A program made the translations under genes and the position numbers. From the NCBI GenBank assembly GCA_928212115.1, contig CAKMRJ010005745.1, positions 68,156,474 to 68,220,473 on the forward strand: DNA of 64,000 bases, in the 5' to 3' direction. Shown here piece by piece: positions 12,121 to 24,119 of this stretch. The notes beneath the pieces were generated by a model. It was not told the origin of the DNA. It made no database searches and was given only the letters and a program-made list of their open reading frames with translations. This DNA is from Lactuca virosa. Lineage: Eukaryota; Streptophyta; Magnoliopsida; Asterales; Asteraceae. Numbering within the stretch: position 1 is the stretch's first letter; the number at the start of each line of letters is the position of its first letter.

Positions 12121-13554
12121 CTACTGCCTCGATCGAATTGTCAGGCTGTCATCCACCTGAACATCCTCCAAGGGTACCACAGCCGAGTCGTCCACCAGAC
12201 ACTTCCGTAACTTGGAGACGTGAAACGTACTGTGAATATGACTGAGTTTGGCTGGCAGGTCGAGCCTATATGCCACCTTGCCCACCCGGGCTACAACCTT
12301 GAAAGGTCCAATGTACCTGGGGCCCAACTTGCCCCGCTTCCTGAATCGGATGACGCCTTTCCAAGGCGACACCTTTAGGAGGACCATATCCCCGACCTGG
12401 AACTCCAGGTCTGATCGGTACTTGTCGGCGTAACTTTTCTGCCGACTCTGAGCAGTCTGAAGCCTGCTTCTAACCTGCTGAATCCTCTCTGTTGTCTTGA
12501 GCACCACTTCGATGCTCCCCATGACCCTCTGTCCGACTTCGCCCCAACATATAGGGGTCCTACACTTCCTTCCGTACAACATATCGAAGGGAGGACGATC
12601 GATACTCGTGTGATAGCTGTTGTTGTAAGAGAACTCGGCTAATGGAAGGTAGGTATCCCAGCTACCACCGAAGTCTAGAACGCATGCCCGCAACATATCC
12701 TCCAAAGTATGGATGGTCTGCTCACTCTGACCATCCTTCTGCGGGTGGAACACTGTGCTGAAGTACAGATGAGTACCCAACTCATCGTGAAACTTCTTCC
12801 AGAACCTGGAAGTAAACTGCACATCTCGGTCCGAAATCACGGAGACTGGCACTCCGTGTCGAGCCACAACCTCTCGGATGTAGATATCAGCCAACTTCTC
12901 GGCTGAGATGCTCTCCTGGATTGGTATAAAGTGAGCACTCTTGGTCAACTGATCCACGATGACCCAAATCGAATCCACTCCCCGTGCAGTCCTGGGAAGC
13001 TTGGAGATGAAATCCATAGTAATATCTTCCCATTTCCACATGGGAATGTCTAGCGGCTGCATCTTGCCATGTGGCCTCTGGTGCTCGGCCTTGACCTTCC
13101 TGCAGGTCAAGCATCGCTTTACGTACCAGGCGACGTCCCGCTTCATGCAGGGCCACCAGTTATCGGGCCGAAGATCCCTGTACATGTTCGTTGCCCCGGG
13201 ATGAATCGAGAATCGGGATTTGTGCGCTTCCTCCATCAGAACCTGGTGCACACCCCCATGATAGGGAACCCACACCCTGTGGTGTAGCATCAATAACCCA
13301 CGACTATCATAGTTCAAGGAGGAAATATGTCCCACAATACGCTCGCTCTTCCGATGTTCCTCCTTCATAGCCTCCTGCTGGGCCTCTCGGATCTGTTCCA
13401 AAAGAGGTGTCACCACCGTCATCCTCATGCAGATGTCTCTGATCGGCGCTGCCTTGCAGCTAAGCACGTCAGCCACGACATTGGCCTTCCCCGGGTGGTA
13501 AAGGATCTCGCAATCATAATCCTTTACCACATCTAACCACCGACGCTGCCTCAT
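12121..13554 (-). pseudogene. E2 integrase region of gypsy Pol
   Basis: A 477-codon open stretch starts in the end of RNase H (ILYHPGKANVVADVLS), then shows the integrase zinc finger (HPGATNMYRDL, CLTCRKVK) and the catalytic core with ITMDF, ISDRD and DGQSEQT holding the three acidic residues. The non-catalytic C terminus includes GKLGPRYIGPF. The catalytic residues are still present. It ends early in the chromodomain linker through a frameshift. It is separated from the RT/RNase H frame by a stop near 13567, so the polyprotein as a whole is not made. Confidence 0.88.
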
Positions 13555-13566
13555 GTTCAGATTCGG

Positions 13567-14430
13567 CTAATCCATGAGGTACGTCAAACTCTTGTAGTCC
13601 GTGTAGATGGTACAACAGACCCCATAGAGGTAGTGTCGCCAAATCTTGAGGGCGAAGACGACCGCCCCTAGCTCTAAATCATACGTCAGGTAGTTCGCCT
13701 CGTGAGGCTTCAGCTGCCTCGAGGCGTAGGCGATGACATGCCCTCTCTGCATCAAGACTGCGCCTAAACCTGAAATGGTCTCATCACAGTACACCACGAA
13801 ATCCTCGACGCCCTCGGGCAGGGCGAGGATCGGCGCCTCGTACAGTCTCTGCCTCAACGTCTCAAACACTGCCTGCTGCTCAGGCCCCCAGCGAAAGACA
13901 ACGACTTTCTTCGTCAGTCGGGTCAGAGGTACGACTATCTTGGAGAAGTCCTGAATGAATCTCCGATAATAGCCTGCCAATGCGAGGAAACTCCAAATCT
14001 CAGATGGAGACTTCAGAACATCCCATCTCATCACGACCTCCACCTTGGCCGGGTCAACCAATATCCTATTCTGGTTGACAAGGTGCCCAAGAAACTGCAC
14101 CTCGTGCAGCCAAAACTCGCACTTGGAGAACTTGGCATACAAGCTCTCCCTCCTCAAGGTATCCAAAACCTCTTGCAGATGCTCCTCATGCTTCTCCTGC
14201 ATCCTGGAGTAAACCAAGATGTCATCAATGAAAACTATCACATACCGATCTAGCATCGGTCTGCAGACGCGGTTCATGAGGTCCATGAACGCGGCAGGAG
14301 CATTGGTGAGCCCGAAGGGCATCACCACAAACTCTTAGTGACTATAGCGAGTCCGGAAAGCAGTCTTATGTATATCCTCATCCCTGACCCTCATCTGATG
14401 GTAGCCTGACCGCAAGTCAATCTTGGAAAA
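13567..14430 (-). pseudogene. E2 reverse transcriptase (C-terminal part) and RNase H
   Basis: The open frame 14328-13567 begins in RT at VMPFGLTNAPAAFMDLMN and keeps the catalytic VFIDDILVYS. RNase H follows (YCDETISGLGAVLMQ, where DAS is more usual, and YTDYKSLTYL). A stop at 13567 separates it from the integrase frame. The 100 bases up to 14430 are also RT sequence, with a stop near 14335. The reading then jumps to 26677, because E3 is inserted in the RT gene. Confidence 0.88.
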
Positions 14431-14810
14431 TGTAAGTCCCAATCTAATAGATCCTAATCAGTGATCAATTGAAATGCAAGTTCAAACAGTGTATAGAATG
14501 AGTAGAAGAAGAATTAATCCAAGCATGCACACATCTATATCACATAAATGTCAGGTACACCTTGGGAAACACACAGTTACATCATCTGACACTGACACAG
14601 ACACTTACTATTTATATCACCCCCAACAGCACACGAGTGTACAACCACACACGCGTGTGCGGCGGCACACGGGGGGTACGGCTGCACACGTGAGTCTGGC
14701 CGCACATATACATACAAAAGCTATACACACACCATAGACAACCCCAAGACCAAAAACAAGATCATTACAAGATAAATGCCTAGCACAAACCACTAAATCA
14801 TAGCCTTTCA
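14431..14810 (-). repeat. E3 3' LTR
   Basis: It starts TGTAAGTCCC and ends CTTTCA in plus orientation and matches 26296-26676 with few differences. It contains a degenerate 19-bp GC-rich tandem block at about 14630-14710 (units like CGTGTGCGGCGGCACACGG) that is echoed elsewhere in E3. Confidence 0.93.
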
Positions 14811-14820
14811 ATCTCCCCCT
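14811..14820 (-). other. E3 polypurine tract
   Basis: On the minus strand AGGGGGAGAT directly precedes the 3' LTR. It lies about 22 bases after the stop of the last ORF. Confidence 0.85.
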
Positions 14821-14842
14821 TGGTTTGTGGCTAGCACGATCT

Positions 14843-15841
14843 TCAAGTACTTGGTTTCTCGAACAGCCTCAGGTCAGATTTTCCCATGGATCCCATCCAA
14901 AGTTTATCCTTTATGATTATGGCAACCATTCCAGTGAATTCTTTCACAGCAGCTTCCATGACCTCCCTTTTGCAAATGATCTGATGGCGGGCTAGGGTAT
15001 GAATTTCTCTCTCTCTGAATCTCAGAAGATCCTTGGCGCTAATGAGCCTCAGAACGGTTTCACTATTTTTGAACTTTATTGCCACAGTTGCCGTTTCGTC
15101 ATCATAGGCCCAAAATTCCATATTGTCAAGATGTCCATCACGAAAGTGTTGTGGAATAGGAATCTCCTTGACTTGATTTGTAGCAGGCCACAACATGATC
15201 TTCATTGGTTGGTTAGTTTCAGGATCAATAATATCCTTATCCTTTCTAACCAACGCTTTTGCCGTCTTCATTGTTGGGAAGTTATCCCTGACCTGTCTGT
15301 CCACGAATTGCTTGAAAGTGGTAGCGCTAGGATCTTTAGAATGATTCTGGAATGGGGCTCTTGAGAGCTCAGAGAGATCGACCTTCGTCCAGGAGTTAAA
15401 ATCATGGATGTTTTTGTAGTATTCTGAGTTACCAGAATTCCTTTTAACCACCCATAATTTAGACTCATGGTCATAACCCCACATCTTGATGCCGGTACGA
15501 TCACCATATTGATCACCAAATTTCCTCTTTTTAATCTCAGTCACTGTGAGATTAGGTTCATCTACCCTATGATTCTCATTTGAGCTTTTTAAGAAAAGCA
15601 AGCCTTCCTTTTGCTCAGCAGTGACAGTTCTTTTGCCTTGTTTGATTTTTATCCGAGGAATGGCATTCACAGGCTCTTTTTCAAATCGATCAACGATTCT
15701 TGTTCTAGGAGGAGGTTGGTCAAAAGAAGCTTCATTTTCGGAAGGCTGGTCGGAAGTAGTGGGAGGGTCTTCTATACCATGAGGCTGCTGAAACAAAGAT
15801 TTAAGTTTATCCCCAAAAGCTTCAAATAACTTGTTCTTCAA
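14843..15841 (-). pseudogene. E3 post-pol ORF, C-terminal part
   Basis: 332 open codons on the minus strand, the last coding block before the 3' LTR. It is lysine- and acid-rich at first (residues 1-110), then forms a globular-looking part (MWGYDHESKLWVVKR near residue 120; MEFWAYDDETATVAIKF near 240) and an amphipathic helical end. I see no signal peptide and no membrane segment, so an envelope role is not supported by the sequence itself. It aligns in position with 52094-52672 of E4 and probably belongs to one long ORF together with 15977-16705 and 17122-17593, now broken. Confidence 0.65.
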
Positions 15842-15976
15842 ATCGAAGTAAAAGGCAGTTATTGATCCAAGATTGGTTTGCAGATCAGTAATTTGTTTTG
15901 TCTTGGAAGAATTTTCTGCTTGAAGCTCAGCGATAAAGTTACCGTGTTATTCAAGCATGATGTCCTTTTCAATGTT

Positions 15977-16705
15977 CTATTGTTTCAGAATACCAATTTC
16001 TTCTTCAAGTTTGGACACTAAAGTATTATCATCCCCTGAGCGACCTTCCTCGAAAGATATTCCCTTTCCACGGGAGGAAGGTTCTGGGCTATGTTGAGAC
16101 AAGTGCTTAGCTAGTCTGATAGAAGCCTCATCTAGCAAAGGCCTTGTTGGGGAATATTCTGGAATAGCAGACGGTCCGCCTGTCTCAAGCATGGTACTTG
16201 GACCTTCTTTAGATTGTAGAGGTGGTGTAGTAACAGTTGTGGTGATAACTGTAGCTGAAACTGGTGGTGTTTGGCTTTGAATAGACACTCCCTGCCTCGA
16301 ATTTTGATGCCTTCTTTTTACAGGGGGCAGAGAGGTCTGTGCCTGTGTCGGGTTACTTGAAAATGGAATTGATGTAGGAATAGCAGAATCAAGGGGAGGA
16401 ATCCCTGAAGCTGCACCCTGTTGGCTTGAAGTTTCTTCCATTGAGGTAGAAGAAGGAGGCATAGTTTCAAGAGTCGCCTTCGCAGCCCTAGTCTCAGTTG
16501 TAGTTTGAACAACTTCATCGACTTTATTAAAGAACCTGTCGGAGAGATCCAGACCCGTGTCAAATTCACCTTCTTCTTCAAATTCGAAGTTAAGGGGAAG
16601 TGCTACATTGTCGAGGCCTGAGAAATCCATATCATGGAGAAATTCGTCATTTCCATCATGTTCTCCTTTATCTCCCTCTTGATCAAAATTACTCTCAACT
16701 TCCAC
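15977..16705 (-). pseudogene. E3 post-pol ORF, acidic and low-complexity middle part
   Basis: 242 open codons: an acidic start (GEHDGNDEFLHDMDFSGLDN), then a serine/threonine/proline-rich stretch, then the beginning of a coiled coil (LVSKLEEEIGILKQ). The coiled coil continues toward 15842 in another frame, past stops. Its role is unknown. In E4 the matching part (about 50000-51680) has the same order of acidic, low-complexity and coiled-coil segments. Confidence 0.6.
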
Positions 16706-17593
16706 ATTCTGTAGCTGTTCATGCTCCTCTGCAACCCTTGCTACAGGAGAGATAAGACCTTCCTCGGTTTCATGTTCAGAAGTAGAGATAACTACATTGT
16801 CGGTCTCCGTAGGACAAGAAGATTCATTGGGTTCAGACTAATCACTCTCTTCAGCAAATATACCAAATCTGATCAATGGATGCTTTCCTTCAAAATTAAG
16901 CTTTCCTGATCGGTCTCTCCTCTTCTTTCAATCTCAGGATGCATGACATTTAGGATCAGCTAAATAAATCTTGGATACATAAGAAACTTGTCCCTTTTGT
17001 TTCCTTTAACATTCAAAATCATCTCATGCAAGATAAATTTTGAAAAGTTGAAGTCTACTCCAGAGGCCAAGGCAGCAATAGCACCAGTGTTGACCAAGGA
17101 TATCTCATTTGCACCTGATCTTCATCCTGAGATGCAGCTCACAAATGCATGGGCCAGATATTTCCAACATGGCGGCAACAGCTTCTTGTGAGTGGGTGGA
17201 AAGGTTCCTTCATAACCCATTTGATCTAGAACTCCTTGTATCTGGTCAAGTTCAATTTCCTTTGGAAATTCACGCTTATCACCAATCTGCAGAGCTTCTC
17301 GAATGATATCTTCAGAAACCAACACTTTCTTTCCTTGAATAGAAGCTTCAAGATACTTTGCTCCTTGGCCATCCTTCTTTTGCAGCCGCATTGTTCCAGA
17401 AGTCTTTAATTAATCGCTGGTAGATGACTGGGCATGTGGTGAAAGCAGTCAGCAAGCAGCATCTTCTTAATCCATTGACTATAAATTGAAATTCTGAGTG
17501 AACCGCTGGAGGATCATCAAGGAAAATGGCCAAGTTGTGAACCTTTGCGAATTCAAGTCCTGACATGCTGAACAAACAACAAAAATTTATCAA
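16706..17593 (-). pseudogene. E3 post-pol ORF, N-terminal conserved domain
   Basis: Two overlapping frames (17593-17348 and 17391-17122), then further readable protein past stops to about 16930, form one broken domain. Landmarks are FAKVHNLAIFLDDP, EASIQGKKVLVSEDI, QMGYEGTFPPTHKKLLPPCW and then SLVNTGAIAALASGVDF. The stretch around QMGYEG to SCISG aligns with EMGHQP to LTGRS in E4 (about 49150-49265). The domain recurs after pol in plant copia elements and is often called env-like; its function is not established. At least one frameshift near 17370 and stops after 17122 make it non-functional. Confidence 0.65.
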
Positions 17594-17673
17594 TGATCAT
17601 CTAGAATATCCCATTAATCAGCAATATTAAACATTTATAGGCTTAATCTCAAAGTTTAAAGGGCAAATTGGAG

Positions 17674-17850
17674 TGTACGGCCGCACATCGAAGTTCAACC
17701 GTACACGAGGAGTACGACCGTACACGGAGGATGCAACCATACACCGAGTGTGCGACCGCACATGGAGTGTGTGACCATACACCGAGTGTGCGACCGCACA
17801 CGGAGTGTGCGGTCAAACACGCGTGTGCGGCCCGGCCGTACACATCCCGA
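17674..17850. repeat. 19-bp GC-rich tandem array in E3
   Basis: About eight degenerate units such as TGTGCGACCGCACACGGAG, each nearly its own inverted repeat (GTGCG...CGCAC). The same unit is found in the E3 LTRs, and a related 13-bp unit is in the leader at 25815-26045. Confidence 0.85.
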
Positions 17851-18639
17851 CAACCAAATTTCCTTCAATTCGACACTGATTTTCAGTCGATTAAGCCTTA
17901 AAACATTATTTCGATAGTCGATTAAGTGATACCTGCACGAATGAATGCTTAATTTCAAGAGAGATGGAGTTTTGAAATTTGAGATAGAGAGAGAACTGCT
18001 ATGGGTGTGCGGTCGCTTTCAAGAATAGGGAAAGAAAAGAGACTTTGACCGCATACCCCTTTAAATACCCTTCCTCATTCTCGATAAAAGGAGCTGCTAT
18101 TTACCAAACACTCCAATACACTCTCCCTTTATTTTGAAAATAATATTTGAAGGACTAAAATAAAATAAAAAAAAATTAAAATAGAGTAAACTTAAAAATA
18201 AAACAAAACTAACTAAAATTAAATAAAACTAATTCCTAAAATTAGTAAAATAAAATAAAATACAATAGAAATAAAAATAAAATAAAAATTTGTGATATGG
18301 GGATCAAAGTTGTTGGACAATCATAATTCATTTATCGATACCTTTTGTCTTCATGTTTACGTTTGGTCGATTGTCGGTATTGTGGTCCACTTAAACACGA
18401 AAGTTTTTGATAGATTTTTGTATTTTCAATAAGTGACAAGTCATTGGATGTAATGAAATTAGATAATATTCTTAGAGACTATCCAACTGACGACAACCAA
18501 ATGTATTGTTGTCCACCTAAATTGAGTAGTGAGATGTACAGACAACCTGTAAGTGTTCAATTTTAATTGTATTAGAACGTGTTTCCCGCTTCCTGATATA
18601 CTCCAGTAATGAAGGAATTCCAGAATACTCCTTACATCG

Positions 18640-18950
18640 GGTGAGCAGACAATCATTAAGAGAGATGATAGATTTAGAATGCATATGTTATACACCAGGT
18701 CAGATCTATTCCAATCACGCAGAGGGTGAAGCATATGACTAACTGAAGATTTATAGGGATTGAGAAAAAGAATGATGCATATACTGTGTACCAGGTCGGA
18801 TTGAAAATCACGCAAAGGAGACAGTATATGGCTAACAAATAGAAAGAATTTGCATAGATAGAAGATGCATAGAAAATAGAGTTGGATATGTTACAGTCCA
18901 GGTCGGATCTCTCGATCACGCAGAGGAAGCAACATATGACTAACAGACAG
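18640..18950. repeat. Three tandem degenerate repeats, period about 100 bp
   Basis: The shared core is CCAGGTCGGAT, about 15 bases, then ATCACGCAGAGG and ATATGACTAACA. The CCAGGTC anchors lie near 18695, 18791 and 18898. Confidence 0.8.
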
Positions 18951-19446
18951 CGAGAAAGAAAATAATTTTCTACACACCTAATTTATCGGAATTCACCAGT
19001 CACCCATCAATATCGGAATTAAGGACATAATCCGCACATCGAGGAAAAGTCAATCCACAGTTCTAAATACAGATCATTTAGTGTCTCCGCAGATTCCCAT
19101 GTATATCTCTCTGCTCAACCTACCCAAGCGTTGTATTGTCAGACTGAATAGAACTATCTAGGTCGAGATTTGTCAAGTCTCTAAACTTCTTAAATTCAAC
19201 TGATCCTAGTCAAGTCCATTTTGAAAACTTTCATGTCTACCAGCACATCGATCACAGATCAAATACAATTCGACTTTGGTACCTTACATAGATTCAGATT
19301 GTCTGTTATCACATGATTATTTCACTTCCCTCACATCTCCTACAAACAAGAACTACCAGCAACCTAATTTTTGTTTTTCTGTTTTTTTTGTTTTAATGTT
19401 TTTGGATTTTCTGATTTTTAAATTTTTGTTTGGTTTTTGATTATTT

Positions 19447-19455
19447 CTCCCCCTA
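19447..19455 (-). other. Internal polypurine-like tract after E3 pol
   Basis: On the minus strand this reads AGGGGGAGA, about 70 bases after the pol stop. It resembles the true polypurine tract at 14811-14820 and sits where the polypurine tract of an ordinary copia element would be. Confidence 0.5.
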
Positions 19456-19522
19456 AATTTGTGCATGAGTGAGAATAAAAATTAATGCGCAAATTTAAAC
19501 AATCCTAAAACAAAAATTAGTC

Positions 19523-20550
19523 CTAAAAACGTATCATTTTCAAAAAGGTCACAAGCACATCGAATCGAGCTTTGTTAAACGGCTTTGTGAACAGATCCGC
19601 CACATTATTTGCAGTGGGAACCTGATCCAGTCGAATGAGCGAACGCTCATAACAATCTCTGATGAAATGAATTTTGATATCAATGTGCTTGGTTTTCGAG
19701 TGCTGGACGGGATTTTTAGCAATTTGAATCGCAACCTCATTATCACAGTAAATTGGGGTTTCTAGATAATTCAAACCGTAATCCAACAACTGATGTTGGA
19801 TCCAGATAACTTGAGAGCAACAGGCAGATGTAACAACGTATTCCGCTTCTGCTGTTGAGGTTGAGACGGTATGTTGTTACTTGCACTGCCACGACACCAA
19901 CCTATCGCCAAGGAATGGCACCCTCCTGATGTGGATTTCCTGTCAAGCTCACAGCCTCCATAATTATTGTCAGCAAAAGCATATAAATCAAATTCGGAAT
20001 TCTTCGGATACCAAAGAACCAATTTTAGGCTGCCTTTGATATACCAAAAAATCCTTTTGACAGCAATAAGATGTGAAAGTTTAGGATTAGCCTGATAACG
20101 TGCGCATTGACACACTGCAAACATGATGTCTGGATGGCTTGTAGTGAGATACATCAATGATCCGATCATCGATCTGTAGTGTGTCTGATCTACGGACTCG
20201 CCATCAGTATCTGGATTCAGAAGAGTTCTTTCGGCCATCGGCGTCGAGGCAGGTTTTGCATCTTGAAACCCGAACTTCTCAAGAATATCCTCCACATACT
20301 TAGCTTGATGGAGCAGGATTCCAGTTGAAATTTGTTTGACTTGAAGCCCCAGAAACATGGCCATTTCTCCCAATGAACTCATCTCAAACCTCTTTTTCAT
20401 CACGCCTTCAAACTCTTTGCATAGCTGTGGACTGGTAGACCTGAAGATAATGTCGTCAACGTAGATCTGGACTAGAATCTGATCATTACCAAAATGCTTG
20501 ATGAATAAAGTTTGATCGATAGTGCCACGAGAGTATCCATGCTCGAGCAA
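19523..20550 (-). pseudogene. E3 RT C-terminal part and RNase H
   Basis: The frame 20550-19771 carries the RT catalytic motif IYVDDIIF, MKKRFEMSSLGEMAMFLG and the start of RNase H (YGGCELDRKSTSGG), then shifts frame near 19880. The frame 19789-19523 continues with LLDYGLNYLETPIYCDNEVA, KHIDIKIHFIRD and VADLFTKP, the normal end of copia Pol. The frameshift inside RNase H inactivates it. Confidence 0.87.
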
Positions 20551-20577
20551 GTGCTTTGTGAGAGTCGCATACCACGC

Positions 20578-21873
20578 TCAAGGAGCTTGATGTAACCCAT
20601 ACAACGCCTTGTCCAACTTGTAGACATGATTAGGAAGCTTGGAGTTAACGAACCCAGGGGGCTGATCAACGTAGATCTCTTCCTTCACCTTGCCATACAA
20701 GAAGGCTGTCTTGACATCCATTTGGTAGACCGTGAAGTTCATGTAAGAAGCATATGCAAGGAAGATACGAATAGCCTCCAAGCGAGCCACTAGAGCATAA
20801 ACCTCAGTATAATCAAGACCCTCGACTTGTCGAAACCCGTGAACCACCAACCTTGCTTTATTGCGCACTATGACACCAGAATCATCCTGCTTGTTTCGAT
20901 AGACCCAGCGTGTGTCAAGAGACTTTTTGCCCTTTGGTAACTCAACCAATTTCCAAACCCCGAGCTTTTCAAATGGATTTAGCTCTTCATGGATAGCATT
21001 TACCCAGTTGGGCTCATTCAAAGCCATTTCAACACCCAGCTGACCAATGATGTTTTCGATCGGATGATCGCGTTGAATTCTTGAAGGTATGTCTTGGCTG
21101 ATATCATTGAGTGAAACGGGAAGAGTGTGAATGTTGAAACCTCCATCATTTGCTGATTGATCCATATTAGATGAATCTGCTACAAACTCATTAGCAATTT
21201 CTTCAGGAAAGAGTAGTTCCATAAAAGTTGGAGTGACAGCGGAAGCATCTCTAGACATGAACTCTCTTTCAATATGGGTAAGAGGTGTAGAATCAGCATC
21301 TGGAGTTTCATTTTGAACTGGAGACTCTAGACCACTAAGTCGAACAGATGACTCCCCCTCAGGTGGAGCAGAGGACTCCCCCTCAAGCGGTACCGTTGGA
21401 GGTCTGTAAACAACTTCTTCGTCTTCGTCTTCAGAAACAATCTTCGAACCAGAAGAGGACCCACAAGAACCATCTGAAAACACATTTAAGGATTTGAAAA
21501 GTGATGTGTAATCAAATAACCAGTCAGGGCCCACTCTAGCATCCGTTTCATTCTCCTCCAACCAGCGCACATCATAGGATTCGACAATTTGCTTAGTCTT
21601 CTTGTTGTAAACCCTATATGCGGTGCGCGCATCATACCCTACAAAATAACAATCGTCGGCTTTGGCATTGAACTTTGGGTTGGATTCCAAGTGAAGAAGG
21701 GTGCAAGGGCAGCCAAATACACGGAAATGGCTGATTGAAGGCTTGTGACCGTATAGAATCTCGTACGGTGTCTTCATCTGAGCTTTGTTGATTAAAACAC
21801 GATTCTGCACATAGCAAGCAGTGTTAATCGCCTTAGCCCAAACGAAAACTTGGAGTAAGAGTAACTTTTGCAC
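20578..21873 (-). pseudogene. E3 integrase C-terminal part, linker and RT N-terminal part
   Basis: 431 open codons: the end of the integrase (WAKAINTACYVQNR, TPYEILYGHKPSISHFRVFG, GYDARTAYRVYNKKT), an acidic linker with two EGESS repeats encoded by GAGGGGGAG tracts, and the copia RT start (LGVWKLVELPKGKKSLDTRW, ARLEAIRIFLAYA, YQMDVKTAFLYG). A stop near 20577 separates it from the next RT block, where it should read on into the YVDD region. Confidence 0.87.
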
Positions 21874-22024
21874 CGTTTTGCTGAAGCGTGTGAGCAGAGC
21901 TGTATTGACGCACTATTCCCTTTTCTGCGCAAAAGTGATCAAGAACAGTATTCTTGAATTCTGTTCCAGTATTCTTGAATTCGGTTGTTGGTTTGGTTCT
22001 CAATCATCATAATGAACTTCTTTA
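21874..22024 (-). pseudogene. E3 integrase core, rearranged
   Basis: This short stretch should encode the second Asp and the Glu of the DDE triad. Instead it shows a direct duplication (ATTCAAGAATACTG twice on the minus strand, about 21940-21975), in place of the usual SDNG-type segment. A deletion runs from just after QQNG to the WAKAINT segment and removes the residues that normally carry the catalytic Glu. Integrase activity is therefore lost. Confidence 0.7.
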
Positions 22025-22807
22025 TCAGATCAGCAACCATAACTTTGTTGGATAAGAAGAAAACCCACGTAAAACAAGAGAAATATCGATCACAACTAGA
22101 CAGTACGAACTTATGTTGATGCTCAGGACGTTGACCGGACCAAATAAGTCGATATGCAATAATTGGAGCACCTGACTGATTGAGTTAACCTGTTTTGGCA
22201 GGTGTGGTTTTCTGTGATGTTTGCCCTTGGCACAGGACACACAATTCTCAAAAGTGATAAAGTCTCTGACAGGTAAGCCTCGGACCATCTCATTCTTTGC
22301 AAGACGATTTAGGTTTTTAGCGTTAGCATGACCGAGTCTTCGGTGCCACAGCATTGCGTTTTGTTCTGAGACCTTCGAAAAGAGGCAAGTGACTTGTTCA
22401 GGAATGTTGCTATTCATATCGATAATGTAAGCATTCCCATCCCGCTTAGATTTGACAAGAATCCACTCTTTCGGGATGACAATGCCTGGCTTGAGAATCA
22501 TGCACTCTTTGTGGGTGAAATGGGTAGAATAACCTTTGTCACAAATTTGGGAAAGACTCAACATGCTGTGCTTTAACTCGGGAGCAAAATTGACATTCTC
22601 GAAACTAAGCACTCCATTTGTAATAGTTCCTCTCTGAGTAATCTTGCCACCTTCTCCGCCTGCGAAGGAAACATACCCTCCATTAAAAGATTGAATGTCG
22701 CTCAATTGGGAGATGTCTCCTGTCATATGCCGGGAGCAGTCGTTGTTGACGTACCAAGGACGGACGACATTCCTCCGCAACTGTCCCTGCAAAATGAGCG
22801 GGATCAT
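22025..22807 (-). pseudogene. E3 protease end, GAG-pre-integrase and integrase start
   Basis: 260 open codons. The protease neighbourhood reads WYVNNDCSRHMTGD, where copia elements normally have D-S-G, so the catalytic Asp is replaced by Asn. The pre-integrase domain follows (LWHRRLGHANAKNLNRL, NCVSCAKGKHHRKPH), then the integrase start LLHIDLFGP with the first catalytic Asp. A frameshift follows near 22060, in the VVIDDFSR-like segment. Confidence 0.85.
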
Positions 22808-24119
22808 TTAGATTTGGGAACCCAGGTCATCACTGTCCTGGGTTGCCTTTTTACTTTCACTGATTCATCTTTCAAAACTTTCAATTCTAAATCATCATTT
22901 CTAAGCTTTTCAGAGGATGCTAATGATTGATTGGAAATTTGATTTGGGCTTCCAATGATATTTAGGTTTTCTAACAGTCTCAGGTGGTTTTGAAATATGC
23001 TTCTTATTAGTTTGCACTAAGCCCCTGGATGTTCTACCAGAATTGGTTGAATATCCAGAACTACTCTTTGACGCAACCGATCTTGGCGGAGCCTTGTTCG
23101 GTTTTGGTAAACTATTTGGAACTTATTTATGAAAAACCTTTTTATTCTTTTAAGAAACAGCCCTTTTTCTGCTTCGATCATCCTTCCAATCATCATCCCG
23201 AGAACGAGTTCTTGAGGACTTTCTAATTAAATACCTTCCTCTAGATTCGTTCTCTCCTCTTGGTGACAGATAATTCACAAACATTCTATTTTGACAATTC
23301 CTAGCTATATGTCCTCCAATACCACAATTAAAACAAATCTGTTTATTATTACTGGAACTGGCACTACATTTCTCAGATTTATTTTCTTGACTGTCACTCT
23401 TACTCTTCTCAGAAGAACATGTATGAGAAACAGGTTGTGAGATAAGTGAGGGTGCATCAGATGGTGTGACTTGTGGAATTGGTGTGTTTTCATTAGAAGC
23501 ACAAGCATCAGGATTATCAAACAATTCATCAAACATTTCAAAGAAATTAAATTCAACAGTAGGAGATGTGGAAGCATCACACAAAACATTGCCATTTTTA
23601 ACATCAGAAGTAAAAGATTTTTTCATTTGAAATAAAAACATCAGGATCAGACACATAAACAGATCCTTCAACTTCTTGCTTTGCCTGATTTAAAGATTGA
23701 TCTGCAGGGGAAGTAGAGACGTTAGTATTTTCAACATTAATAAATCCTCCTGAGACGAAACCAGATGGCTTGCCATAAACCATGAATGGTTCGTTGGCAA
23801 TCTCATCTTTAGACAGGGGTTGATACTGATATGTGTGATTAAAAGGAGGAGGTACACTATCGTATCCTAAACCCTTCTGCTGGTTTCATGTGAACTGCAT
23901 GCAATGATCAATCATGTTGGCAACTACCTCGCTTGATTCATCAAATTTTCTAAAATCAAAATTCGCAGTATCAAATTGTCTCCTTAATGTATCAAGCTCA
24001 ATAGTTAACTCATAGTTCAGTCTTTTGAGATAATAATAATTTTCGCATTTTTCACTGTATTCTTGCTGAATTCTCTTATAGTCCTTTATTTTTGTTTCTA
24101 ATTGGGGCTTTAAGGGTTT
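22808..24119 (-). pseudogene. E3 second gag/nucleocapsid region up to protease
   Basis: Minus-strand protein is readable through several frames. It runs from a coiled-coil-like stretch after 24119 (RRQFDTANFDFRKFDESSE) to an open frame at 23671-23150 with acidic, serine-rich sequence. That frame ends in a second zinc knuckle (CFNCGIGGHIARNC near 23330) and a basic tail (RKSSRTRSRDDDWKDDRSRK). Stops near 23880 and 23640 and the frame change before protease break it. A long gag with two separated knuckles is unusual for short copia elements and supports a SIRE-like assignment. Confidence 0.75.

Larger units (their letters stand above)
17851..19522 (-). other. E3 non-coding region between pol and the post-pol ORF
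   Basis: About 1.7 kb with no convincing gene. It holds three degenerate repeats with a period near 100 bp at 18640-18950, an A-rich stretch at 18140-18290, a T-rich stretch at 19370-19450 (A-rich on the coding strand) and a purine tract at 19447-19455 (minus strand). A region of about the same length (1.94 kb after removing the solo LTR) lies between pol and the matching ORF in E4. Confidence 0.7.
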
